Below, piece by piece: positions 14,010-20,767 of a DNA stretch of 20,767 nt. Source of the DNA: Fimenecus sp045602655. Lineage in GTDB: Bacteria > Bacillota > Clostridia > Oscillospirales > Acutalibacteraceae. The notes beneath the pieces were generated by a model. That model searched no databases, was not told the origin of the DNA, and worked only from the letters and a program-made list of their open reading frames with translations. Both the position numbers and the translations under genes were made by a program. The stretch's first letter is position 1; every line of letters starts with the position of its first letter. The stretch spans positions 1 through 20,767 of the forward strand of contig JAZSBY010000113.1 of NCBI GenBank assembly GCA_045602655.1, given 5' to 3'.

Positions 14010-14036
14010 GTGGTAGAATAAATAAGGTGACTTAAT

Positions 14037-14903
14037 ATGATTAAAAATGACAAAAGTAAAGGAATTATATATATTATCATTTCCGCCTTTTTCTTTGCCC
14101 TTATGGGGCTTTTTGTGAAATTGTCGGGAGATTTGCCAATAATACAAAAAAGCTTTTTTAGAAACGCTGTGGCTTGTATTTTTGCTTTTGTTATAATTAC
14201 GAAAAATCAAAATTGGGAATTACCTAAAGGTAGGAATATCATATATCTTTTAATTCGAGCTGTTGCCGGGACACTTGGAATTCTTTGCAATTTTTATGCT
14301 GTCAGCAATATGAATTTGGCAGACGCATCAATGCTTAATAAGCTCTCCCCTTTCTTTGCAGTCATCTTTTCAATATTTATACTTAAAGAAAAGGCAAATT
14401 TCAAGCAGATTTTTGCAATTACCCTTGCATTTATTGGTGCATTATTTGTGATGAAACCGTCTTTTTCTTTTGATGCATTACCCGGACTTTTAGGATTTTT
14501 AGGTGGATTAGGTGCAGGACTTGCCTATGCTTGTGTAAGAAAACTCACTCAAAATGGATTTAAAGGTCCTTTGATTATATTTTACTTTTCCCTATTTTCC
14601 TGCGTTGTTACCCTGCCTTGGCTTATATTTGACTTTATTCCAATGTCACCCACACAATGGCTTTATTTAATCCTTGCAGGACTTTCGGCAAGTGGTGGTC
14701 AATATTTCATAACAACTGCATACAGCAAGGCTCCTGCAAAGGAGATTTCGATTTATGACTACTCACAAATTATATTTACAACAATTTTAAGCCTTATTGC
14801 ATTTGGTGATTTGCCTGACGCGTTGAGTTTTGTTGGATATGCAATTATCATTTCAGCAGCAATATTTAACGCGTGGAATTCATTAAGAAAAAGCAAAACC
14901 TGA
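14037..14903 (+). CDS. EamA/DMT-family transporter
   Basis: The 288-residue protein has ten predicted membrane segments in two EamA repeats (about residues 8-140 and 148-282), the architecture of drug/metabolite transporters related to RhaT and YdcZ-like exporters. Typical marks are the N-terminal GIIYIIISAFFFALMGLFVK, ADASMLNKLSPFFAVIFSIFILKE at the end of the first repeat, and SKAPAKEISIYDYSQIIFTTILSLIAFGDLPD in the second. The substrate cannot be read from the sequence; export of a small metabolite such as an amino acid or nucleoside derivative is the usual role. The ribosome site is AAGGTGA. The stop codon lies within the terminator stem. It appears to be a single-gene unit after the permease terminator. 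Confidence 0.9.
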   Translation: MIKNDKSKGIIYIIISAFFFALMGLFVKLSGDLPIIQKSFFRNAVACIFAFVIITKNQNWELPKGRNIIYLLIRAVAGTLGILCNFYAVSNMNLADASMLNKLSPFFAVIFSIFILKEKANFKQIFAITLAFIGALFVMKPSFSFDALPGLLGFLGGLGAGLAYACVRKLTQNGFKGPLIIFYFSLFSCVVTLPWLIFDFIPMSPTQWLYLILAGLSASGGQYFITTAYSKAPAKEISIYDYSQIIFTTILSLIAFGDLPDALSFVGYAIIISAAIFNAWNSLRKSKT

Positions 14904-14930
14904 TGATTTAATTCATCAGGTTTTTTATTT
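14895..14930. terminator. Bidirectional terminator at the convergent gene junction
   Basis: A 12-bp perfect stem (AAAACCTGATGA 14895-14906, TCATCAGGTTTT 14913-14924, loop TTTAAT) runs into T-rich sequence on the plus strand; on the minus strand the tail is TTTTGCTTTTT. It overlaps the EamA gene stop and lies about 30 bases after the ATP-grasp gene stop, so it serves both. Confidence 0.9.
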
Positions 14931-14955
14931 AATACGATTCTATCTTTAATAATCA

Positions 14956-15837
14956 TCAATCCAACTTAATCATATCGCCGTATTTATATTCATATTCTTC
15001 CGGGTGGAACGGCCAGAAACCACCTGCGTGGAAGAATGTGTATTCGCCAAAGTAAACTTTACCCTGAATTTCATACAAGTCAAGTCTTACAAATTTAAAG
15101 CCCTTTGTTAATTTTTCGGCAAGGTCTTTCATCTCTTCAAAGCATTCGGGCTTTGCAATAGGTTTGTCTGAATGTGGATGAATGTTTTCAATATCAAGGT
15201 GATTGAAATCCATATCATAAAAGTCGAAACGGCAGTCGTCACTACGGTCAGTTGCAACGAATAACATTTCAGGTTTACCATCAAAACAGAAAAATTTATA
15301 GTCATTGATGTCTGTTTCACCATCAGGAATCATATATTTTTCTGCAATAATCTTTGGTTTTACATCTTTATATGGATATTCGCGACCCATATTGTATGGA
15401 TTTATGCGAAGTCTGCCTTCATAGAATTTTTCTAATTCCTTGTGGTCCATTTTGCTCTTATCTTTAATAACGTTAACACTTGCAGAGTCATGGTTACATT
15501 TAAGAACAAATTTGTCTGGCAAACTATCGAAATCAATATCAGCATAATGGTCCCAAGCACCATAAAGTGGAAAGAACATATCTCGACCCATAATATTGTT
15601 GACATAGTCGCGAACTTTCACCTTATCAACAAGGTCGGTATACTCAGGATGAACATTATTGAGCTTTAACCAATTAAGCTTATCACAAAATGTCTTTGGA
15701 TTATCAAGATTAAGTTTTTTCCCTGTTTTAATCCAATATACCATTTTCAAATACGGCTTATGTGGGATAAAATTAAGCAAATTTATTATCTTAAGACGGA
15801 TTTCTCTGTCCTTAATTATCTTTTTATAATCGAACAT
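14956..15837 (-). CDS. TupA-like ATP-grasp protein of polysaccharide biosynthesis
   Basis: The 293-residue protein fits the TupA-like ATP-grasp family found in capsule and teichuronopeptide loci. Visible segments are the N-terminal LDNPKTFCDKLNWLKL (44-59), DKVKVRDYV, the ATP-grasp core KFVLKCNHDSASVNVI (about 109-124) with KPKIIAEKYM (about 161-170), NDYKFFCFDGKPEM, and the C-terminal metal-site region FVRLDLYEIQGKVYFGEYTFFHAGG. TupA of an alkaliphilic Bacillus is linked to a polymer of glutamate and glucuronic acid, so a ligase joining an amino or carboxyl group to a uronic-acid sugar is a reasonable hypothesis; the actual reaction is not shown. Its start overlaps the epimerase stop as TAATG. 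It is last in the operon. Confidence 0.85.
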   Translation of the reverse strand: MFDYKKIIKDREIRLKIINLLNFIPHKPYLKMVYWIKTGKKLNLDNPKTFCDKLNWLKLNNVHPEYTDLVDKVKVRDYVNNIMGRDMFFPLYGAWDHYADIDFDSLPDKFVLKCNHDSASVNVIKDKSKMDHKELEKFYEGRLRINPYNMGREYPYKDVKPKIIAEKYMIPDGETDINDYKFFCFDGKPEMLFVATDRSDDCRFDFYDMDFNHLDIENIHPHSDKPIAKPECFEEMKDLAEKLTKGFKFVRLDLYEIQGKVYFGEYTFFHAGGFWPFHPEEYEYKYGDMIKLD

Positions 15838-16811
15838 TATAAATTCTCCTTATACCACTCAATAGCGGCAGCAATACCCTTCTGGAAACTCCAGTCAGGG
15901 TCATAACCAAGATTCTTTCTTGCCTTTGAAATGTCAGCATTTGAATGCTTGATATCACCTGCTCTGTCCGGACCGAAATTTGGTTCAATACTAACACCTA
16001 AAGCCTTTGTAAGACCATAGTAGATGTCGATAAGGTATTCTCTTCCGCCATAAGCGATATTGTAAGCTTGTCCTGCTGCCTCATGAGAAGCAAGGCAGGA
16101 TTTAAGGTTAGCTTCAATAACATTATCAATGTATGTAAAGTCACGGCTCTGTTTACCATCACCGTTAATTGTAGGTGTTTCGCCATTGATTAAAAGTTTT
16201 AAGAATTTCGGGATAACTGCGGCATAAGCACCATCCGGGTCCTGACGACGACCGAATACATTGAAGTAACGCATACCATAAGTATCAAGGCCATAGTGCA
16301 TTGTGTACATTTTAGCCCATTCTTCATCACACATCTTAGTAACTGCATAAGGTGAAAGAAGGTTACCTTCTCTGCCCTCTGTCTTTGGAAGATTTGGCTC
16401 GTCACCGTAAACTGATGAGCTTGATGCATAAACGAATTTCTTAACACCGCACTGACGAGCTGCTTCAAGCATATTAAGAGTGCCTTCAATATTGTTTTTA
16501 CAATAGAAGATAGGCATTACAATACTTCTCGGAACACTTCCCCAAGCAGCCTGATTAAGAACATAGTCAACACCCTCACAAGCCTTCATACAAGTATCAA
16601 GGTCTTTAATGTCGCCTTTAATGAACTCGTAGTTAGGATTATCAAGGAACATATCAACATTAGCCTGTTTGCCTGTTGAAAGGTCATCAAGACCACGAAC
16701 TTTATAGCCCATATTAAGTATTGCTTCACAAAGGTTGGAACCAATGAAACCTGCACAACCTGTTACTAAAAACAATGAATTCTCAGGAAATTTTAAATCT
16801 TTATATCCCAT
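15837..16811 (-). CDS. UDP-N-acetylhexosamine 4-epimerase, WbpP/TviC type (SDR family)
   Basis: An extended short-chain dehydrogenase/reductase of 324 residues. The NAD-binding TGCAGFIGSN lies at 17-26, LDDLSTG follows beta-2, the catalytic serine region is ASSSSVYGD (129-137) and the YxxxK pair is Y155-K159 (SPYAVTK). The signature QAAWGSVPRSIVMP (87-100) closely resembles that of WbpP/TviC enzymes, which interconvert UDP-GlcNAc and UDP-GalNAc or their uronic acids, rather than GalE. A GTG three codons upstream is possible, but the ATG at 16811 has better spacing from AGGTG. Coupled with the adjacent 6-dehydrogenase it would give UDP-GalNAc-uronic acid. The acetamido preference is inferred from resemblance. 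Confidence 0.88.
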   Translation of the reverse strand: MGYKDLKFPENSLFLVTGCAGFIGSNLCEAILNMGYKVRGLDDLSTGKQANVDMFLDNPNYEFIKGDIKDLDTCMKACEGVDYVLNQAAWGSVPRSIVMPIFYCKNNIEGTLNMLEAARQCGVKKFVYASSSSVYGDEPNLPKTEGREGNLLSPYAVTKMCDEEWAKMYTMHYGLDTYGMRYFNVFGRRQDPDGAYAAVIPKFLKLLINGETPTINGDGKQSRDFTYIDNVIEANLKSCLASHEAAGQAYNIAYGGREYLIDIYYGLTKALGVSIEPNFGPDRAGDIKHSNADISKARKNLGYDPDWSFQKGIAAAIEWYKENL

Positions 16812-16845
16812 AATTAACACCTACAAATAAAACTATAATCAGAAA

Positions 16846-18156
16846 TTATAATCTCCAGTATGAGTAGCCTGCGTCTTCGTATTCTTTTCTGTTGAGTAAG
16901 CCCTTAATATCAAGAAGAACCTTCTGTCCTTCGCCGAAGAATTTATCCATATCAGCCATTGAAAGTGAGCTGAAACTGTCATGTGCAACTGCAAGGATGA
17001 CTGCATCCATATATTTGATTGTGTTCATGTCAATGAAATCAATACCGTAAAGCCATTTTGCTTCATCAGCATCTGCTTCAGGGTCAGCAATAACAGGAGT
17101 AATTCCGTACTCTTTAAGTTCATTTACGATATCAATAACTCTTGTATTTCTTGTGTCCGGGCAGTTTTCCTTGAATGTAAAGCCAAGGATAGCAACCTTT
17201 GCATTTTTAACTGCCTTATCAGCTGAAATAAGATTCTTAACTACATTTTCAGCAACATATTTACCCATATCATCGTTGATACGACGGCCTGAAAGGATAA
17301 TCTGGCTGTGGTATCCCATCATTTCTGCCTTATATGTAAGATAGTATGGGTCAACACCGATGCAGTGACCACCAACAAGACCTGGGAAGAATTTAAGGAA
17401 GTTCCACTTTGTCCCCGCTGCTTCAAGAACGGATTTAGTATCGATACCCATCTTATTGAAGATGATTGAAAGTTCGTTCATAAATGCAATATTGATGTCA
17501 CGCTGGCTGTTTTCGATAACCTTTGCAGCCTCAGCAACCTTGATGCAATTTGCTCGATGAACACCTGCTTCAACAACAAGCTCATAAACCTTAGCGATTT
17601 CATCAAGTGATTCTTCATCCATTCCTGAAACAACCTTAACTATTGTTTCAAGTCTGTGAACCTTATCACCTGGGTTAATTCTTTCTGGTGAATAACCCAC
17701 CTTAAAATCCACACCACATTTAAGTCCTGATTCTTTTTCAAGAATTGGAATACAAACATCTTCAGTAACACCTGGGTAAACTGTTGATTCATAAACAACA
17801 ATTGAGCCCTTTGTAAGGTTTCTTCCAACGATTGTTGATGCACCTTCAACAGGTGTAAGGTCCGGTGTATGGTCATCGTTAACTGGTGTTGGAACTGCAA
17901 CGATGTGGAATTTTGCTTCGCGAAGTTTAGTTTCGTCAGATGTAAACTCAACTGTTGTATTAGCAATTACATCATTACCAACTTCGTTTGTTGGGTCAAT
18001 ACCACTCTTATAGAGTTCAATTTTCTTTGCATTAAGGTCATAACCAATAACATCTACTTTTTTAGCAAACGCTACAGCGATTGGCATACCTACATAACCA
18101 AGACCTACAAGTGAGATTTTTTCTTCTTTTGCTACGATTCTTTCGTAAAGTGACAT
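16846..18156 (-). CDS. UDP-N-acetyl-D-hexosamine 6-dehydrogenase, TviB/WbpO type
   Basis: A nucleotide-sugar dehydrogenase of 436 residues performing two successive NAD-dependent oxidations of C6 to give a uronic acid. Visible are the NAD site SLVGLGYVGMPIAVAF (15-30), ESTVYPG (123-129), YSPERINPGD (155-164), the central helix AEAAKVIENSQRDINIAFMNE (208-228) and the catalytic cysteine in GGHCIGVDPYYL (C265), then a C-terminal domain with ILGFTFKENCPDTRNTR. YSPERINPGD and the central helix point to the acetamido-sugar branch (TviB, WbpO) rather than UDP-glucose dehydrogenase. The ATG at 18156 has AAGGAG at 9 bases; a TTG two codons upstream is too close. The gap to the glycosyltransferase is 15 bases and to the epimerase 34. 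Confidence 0.92.
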   Translation of the reverse strand: MSLYERIVAKEEKISLVGLGYVGMPIAVAFAKKVDVIGYDLNAKKIELYKSGIDPTNEVGNDVIANTTVEFTSDETKLREAKFHIVAVPTPVNDDHTPDLTPVEGASTIVGRNLTKGSIVVYESTVYPGVTEDVCIPILEKESGLKCGVDFKVGYSPERINPGDKVHRLETIVKVVSGMDEESLDEIAKVYELVVEAGVHRANCIKVAEAAKVIENSQRDINIAFMNELSIIFNKMGIDTKSVLEAAGTKWNFLKFFPGLVGGHCIGVDPYYLTYKAEMMGYHSQIILSGRRINDDMGKYVAENVVKNLISADKAVKNAKVAILGFTFKENCPDTRNTRVIDIVNELKEYGITPVIADPEADADEAKWLYGIDFIDMNTIKYMDAVILAVAHDSFSSLSMADMDKFFGEGQKVLLDIKGLLNRKEYEDAGYSYWRL

Positions 18157-18171
18157 TTTCAAAAGCTCCTT

Positions 18172-19269
18172 CTATTTATTAAGAATTGTATTGATTTCCT
18201 TCATATAGGCCTCAACGACAAGTTGCCTGTCGAAGCACTCTTCCATTTTCTTTCTTCCTAATGCACCCATCTTTTCTTTTTCCTCATGGGACAAAGAAAG
18301 AAATTTTTCGATTGCATCAATCAGCGATTGTGTGGATTTTGCTTCACATCCGAAGCCTGTAACGCCTTCATCAAAGGTTTCGCGACAACCGGGAACATTT
18401 GTTGCAATCACTGGTCTTGCAGATGCAGCACTCTCTAAGAGAACATTAGCCATACCCTCGTGATATGATGGCAATACGGTACAGTGCATGTCCTGTAACA
18501 AAACACGCACATCATTCACCATTCCGTGATAAACGACGATACCTTTATTTTTGATTTCTTCCATTCTTCTTTCATATTCCGGTTCGCAAAAACCACAAAT
18601 ATGAAATTCTGCATTTGGGTATTTAGCCTTTATTGACTTTGCAGCCTGAAGATACTCATCAATTCCCTTATCCTTCATAATACGGGCAATCATAAGGAAC
18701 TTGATTGTGTCATCATTCTCAGGAAATGCCTGTGGGCAATACTTCTGCAAATTAACCCCGGAGCCGGGAATGAGTATATGTTTTTCCGCACATATATTTT
18801 TCTTTGCAAAAAACTCCTTGTTTCCTTCATTCTGAAAGAATACTTTATGTGCTTTCTTAAGTCCTATCCTATAAAGAGAACATACAAGTTTTTGTATTGC
18901 TCCTCCGTTTTCAACAGCAGTACCCAAACCTGTGATATTAGGTATATAAGGTGTTTTAGTCAATGAACAAACGATACCGCCATATATATTAGGCTTTATT
19001 GTATATGAAATCACAACATCCGGTTTTACGCTTTTAATAAGCTTAATATACCTTGCTATTAGAACACATTCGTCAATCGGATTCTTACCATGACGTGAAA
19101 GCTTGATTTCCTTATATTCACATCCTTCTCTAATCAAGTCATCAATTCGTTTCCCATACGGTGATGAAATGATTACACGATGTCCTTCAGCCAAAATACG
19201 CTGAATAATCTCGAGTCGAAAATTATATATTCCCACATCGTGGTTTACCAAGAATAAAATCTTACTCAT
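18172..19269 (-). CDS. Glycosyltransferase family 4 protein, polysaccharide assembly
   Basis: The 365-residue protein is a GT-B fold retaining glycosyltransferase. The N-terminal Rossmann domain starts KILFLVNHDVGIYNFRLE, with SYTIKPNIYGGI (89-100) and IPNITGLGTAVENGG (109-123) resembling capsular GalNAc- or uronate-transferring enzymes. The C-terminal domain carries FLMIARIMKDKGIDEYLQA and the donor-binding EX7E motif, E271 to E279 in EGMANVLLE, then ARPVIATNVPGC. It is cytosolic or membrane-peripheral and likely adds a sugar to an undecaprenyl-linked acceptor. The donor may be the sugar made by the next two genes, but that is inference from context. It is first in the operon, with GAGGGG 9 or more bases before the ATG. 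No initiating sugar-phosphate transferase, flippase or polymerase is visible. Confidence 0.9.
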   Translation of the reverse strand: MSKILFLVNHDVGIYNFRLEIIQRILAEGHRVIISSPYGKRIDDLIREGCEYKEIKLSRHGKNPIDECVLIARYIKLIKSVKPDVVISYTIKPNIYGGIVCSLTKTPYIPNITGLGTAVENGGAIQKLVCSLYRIGLKKAHKVFFQNEGNKEFFAKKNICAEKHILIPGSGVNLQKYCPQAFPENDDTIKFLMIARIMKDKGIDEYLQAAKSIKAKYPNAEFHICGFCEPEYERRMEEIKNKGIVVYHGMVNDVRVLLQDMHCTVLPSYHEGMANVLLESAASARPVIATNVPGCRETFDEGVTGFGCEAKSTQSLIDAIEKFLSLSHEEKEKMGALGRKKMEECFDRQLVVEAYMKEINTILNK

Positions 19270-19335
19270 TTCTCATTACCCCTCGTCTAATTTGCCCTAT
19301 TATATGCTATAAAAGCACATAATCATACATATAAA

Positions 19336-19364
19336 ATTTTATCACAAATTATTATTTAAGTCAA
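19336..19364 (-). promoter_or_regulatory. Predicted promoter of the polysaccharide operon
   Basis: On the minus strand TTGACT (19359-19364), 17 bases and TAAAAT (19336-19341) lie about 67 bases before the glycosyltransferase start. The insertion element begins roughly 100 bases further upstream. Confidence 0.65.
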
Positions 19365-19448
19365 GGGATACAGACTCAGATCGTTGATAATTTCAAAACC
19401 ATCCCAGAGCATATGTTTACAATCAAAACCTCCAGTAGAACAGTTTTT
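19356..19448 (-). other. Possible C-terminal remnant of a protein-coding gene
   Basis: The minus strand here has 30 sense codons ending in TAA, with protein-like composition (a core reading GGFDCKHMLWDGFEI, then INDLSLYPLT). A stop codon bounds it upstream at 19449-19451. It has no start of its own and I do not recognise it. It could be the tail of an operon gene truncated when the insertion element arrived, or chance. It overlaps the -35 box of the predicted operon promoter, so at most one of the two may be functional as described. Confidence 0.25.
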
Positions 19449-19478
19449 TCACACATAAATACTCTGCAATAGTAAAAT

Positions 19479-19517
19479 AAAGGTAGACACATGGAAAACC
19501 ACCATGTATCTACCTTT
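19479..19517. terminator. Hairpin terminator-like element ahead of orfA
   Basis: AAAGGTAGACACATGG (19479-19494) and CCATGTATCTACCTTT (19502-19517) pair over 16 bases with one mismatch that becomes a G-U pair in minus-strand RNA; a short T-run follows on each strand. It could block outside transcription from entering the transposase genes, as is known for some insertion sequences, or be part of the element's left end. Confidence 0.6.
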
Positions 19518-19545
19518 TTCTTATGCTAAAATATAATGTGGAAGT

Positions 19546-19920
19546 ATGAAAATGAAAAAAGGACAAAAGAAACGAGTATGGACAAAAGAACAAAAGTTGG
19601 AAATCATAGGTAAACACTTAAATGAACATATTTCTGTGAGAACCCTCGAAAAAGAATATAATGCAGACAGAAGTATGATTTGTCATTGGTTAAGAGATTA
19701 TGGCAAATATGGAGAATCTGCATTTGATTCAAAAATGCACAGAAAAGGAAATCCTTTCGCAGCATTACATACAAGTAAAACATTAACTGAAACAGAACGA
19801 TTAAGGCTACAGCTAGCAAAATTAGAAATAGAAAATGAACGGTTAAAAAAAAGATACCGAGTGAAACGAGTTGGCGCAAACAAGGAGTTCGTTACTACAA
19901 AAGATGTGAATACGAAGTAA
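19546..19920 (+). CDS. IS3-family transposase OrfA (DNA-binding subunit)
   Basis: The 124-residue protein has an N-terminal helix-turn-helix (about 10-55: VWTKEQKLEIIGKHL, then VRTLEKEYNADRSMICHWLRDY) that would bind the element ends, and a C-terminal leucine zipper (about 80-103: ETERLRLQLAKLEIENERLKK) for multimerisation with the fused OrfAB. The last 20 or so residues lie beyond the frameshift site and are specific to the unshifted product. The ribosome site is weak (GGAAGT), normal for a low-expression transposase. In this family OrfA alone usually acts as a regulator of transposition. Confidence 0.93.
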   Translation: MKMKKGQKKRVWTKEQKLEIIGKHLNEHISVRTLEKEYNADRSMICHWLRDYGKYGESAFDSKMHRKGNPFAALHTSKTLTETERLRLQLAKLEIENERLKKRYRVKRVGANKEFVTTKDVNTK

Positions 19921-20767
19921 TATATTCCTTGAGAGATAAATATAGCATTAAATTTTTATGTGAAATAATGTCGGTTAATCGTTCAGGATATTACAAATGG
20001 TTAGCACGGAAAGGAAAACCTAATAGATATGAGCAAGATAGAATAGTACTTACGAAATTACTATTGGAACAACATAAAAAGCATAAGACAAAAGGCTATC
20101 ACTATCTTGCAAAGTTAATTCGCAACGAAACTGGTTGGCTTTTCTCAGATAATTTAGCACATAAATGCTGTAAGTTAGCTGGTATATGTTCTAAAACCAA
20201 GCGTGGCAGAAAAACTGCAGGTAAAGAAAACATTAAATTTTCTAACATTATTAAGGGTAATTGGAATGCAACAAAACCACTAGAAATTGTTGTATCAGAT
20301 ATGACCTGTATTAAACATAAAGGTGTTCGATGGGAGTGGACTTATCTATTGGATGTATTTAATAATGAAATCATTGCAAGTTCTGTGACAAATAAAATAG
20401 GCAGTAGTTTACCATATTACCATTGTTTAGAACAACTTATAGAAAAAAAGAAAGAGCAGACATACCCAGTCATTCTTCACACCGACCAAGGTAGTGTCTA
20501 CTCATCAGAAGGCTTTTTTCAAGCCCACAAAGATTATACTAATATCAAGCGCTCTATGTCAAGAGCTAGAACACCAACAGATAATCCAATTATCGAATCT
20601 TTAAATGGTTGGATAAAAGAAGAAATGAGAATAGACTTTAATTTGAAATATGCCGAAGATATACCCTCATTTATTGAAAACTATATTAATTATTTCAATA
20701 ATGAAAGATTATCTTACAAACTTAATTACAAAACCCCTGTTCAATATAGAATTGAACAAGGGTTTGA
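19839..20767 (+). CDS. IS3-family transposase OrfB, DDE integrase domain, made by -1 frameshift (3' end cut)
   Basis: In the -1 frame relative to orfA the sequence is open from 19839 to the end of the window without a stop, about 309 codons. It has the HTH_21-like segment (SIKFLCEIMSVNRSGYYKW) and the rve-type catalytic core with all three acidic residues: D in VVSDMTCI, D in HTDQGSVYSS and E in DNPIIESLNGW. I count 36 residues between the second Asp and the Glu, one more than the usual 35. The C-terminal YFNNERLSYKLNYKTPVQY is the family ending, so only a few residues are missing. No good start codon is present near the beginning; expression as an OrfAB fusion through the A8G slip site is expected. 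The listed start is the first codon after an in-frame stop, not a translation start. Confidence 0.92.
19845..19853 (+). other. Programmed -1 frameshift site between orfA and orfB
   Basis: Eight A residues followed by G (19845-19853) give the heptamer A-AAA-AAA in the orfA frame, the standard slip site of IS3-family elements. After the shift the fusion reads LKK-K-IPSE and continues as OrfB. I see no strong stimulatory stem-loop directly downstream. Confidence 0.85.
20731..20765. repeat. 15-bp inverted repeat at the orfB 3' end
   Basis: AAACCCCTGTTCAAT (20731-20745) and ATTGAACAAGGGTTT (20751-20765) pair with a single mismatch around the five-base loop ATAGA. It lies inside the last visible codons of orfB. 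It could be the stem of a terminator at the element's end, but sequence beyond 20767 is needed to see a T-tract. Confidence 0.75.

Larger units (their letters stand above)
19479..20767 (+). mobile_element. IS3-family insertion sequence, right end outside the window
   Basis: Two overlapping reading frames, orfA with a helix-turn-helix and leucine zipper and orfB with an integrase-type DDE domain in the -1 frame, define an IS3-family element, probably of the IS150-like group. The left boundary is approximate: a 16-bp inverted repeat at 19479-19517 is the first distinctive structure before orfA. Terminal inverted repeats and target duplication cannot be confirmed because the right end is missing. 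Both frames are open as far as visible, so the copy may be active. It lies next to the polysaccharide operon, a common setting for such elements. Confidence 0.85.

Noticed and set aside
13991..14019. Promoter for the EamA transporter overlapping the permease terminator (TTGCTA, 17 bases, TAGAAT)
   Set aside because: The predicted start of transcription would fall inside the ribosome binding site, so the match may be chance; kept out of the feature list.
1..20767. tRNA or rRNA genes, prophage, toxin-antitoxin or defence systems
   Set aside because: I saw no cloverleaf, rRNA segment, phage structural gene or defence-gene signature on either strand.

Overview
The window reads as chromosome of a low-GC Gram-positive bacterium of class Clostridia, most likely a gut Ruminococcaceae/Oscillospiraceae relative. 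This rests on the AT-rich composition, strong Shine-Dalgarno sites, near-consensus sigma-A promoters, a short MetH without reactivation domain, an Rrf2-linked nifS/nifU pair, the archaeal-type ApgM family and hairpin-rich intergenic repeats. The species assignment is inference.

Layout. (1) 1-5762, minus strand: a sulfur and Fe-S operon reading Rrf2 regulator, metH, cysteine desulfurase, NifU/IscU scaffold, nadA, mnmA (cut by the window edge). An internal promoter lies before the desulfurase and a palindromic intergenic repeat lies before nadA. (2) 5822-6782, minus: rplM-rpsI with a perfect consensus promoter and a clean terminator. (3) 6889-10454, plus: a TtcA-like tRNA thiolase, then an array of six consecutive hairpins (7713-7851), then an apgM-metY pair. 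(4) 10474-11825, minus: a divergent PAP2-family membrane protein and upp, as separate units. (5) 11845-14903, plus: a DUF523 protein, a uracil permease behind a structured leader with an intrinsic terminator, and an EamA transporter. (6) 14956-19364, minus: a polysaccharide operon with a GT4 glycosyltransferase, UDP-HexNAc 6-dehydrogenase, UDP-HexNAc 4-epimerase and TupA-like ATP-grasp. (7) About 19479 to the end, plus: an IS3-family element with orfA and a -1 frameshifted orfB, cut by the window edge.

How the genes fit together. The desulfurase can supply sulfur to NifU for Fe-S clusters (used by NadA, the TtcA-like enzyme and probably the Rrf2 sensor) and to MnmA for tRNA thiolation. MetH and MetY belong to the methionine end of sulfur metabolism. 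Upp and the permease form a uracil salvage neighbourhood. The polysaccharide genes would make an N-acetylated uronic-acid sugar nucleotide, use it in a glycan, and possibly attach amino acids through the ATP-grasp enzyme.

The best candidates for something undescribed are the hairpin array at 7713-7851, the uracil permease leader RNA at 12411-12530 and the small polysaccharide/ATP-grasp operon. No gene-free stretch exceeds 300 bases; the longest gaps (6715-6994, 7712-7936, 19270-19545) are covered in the entries.
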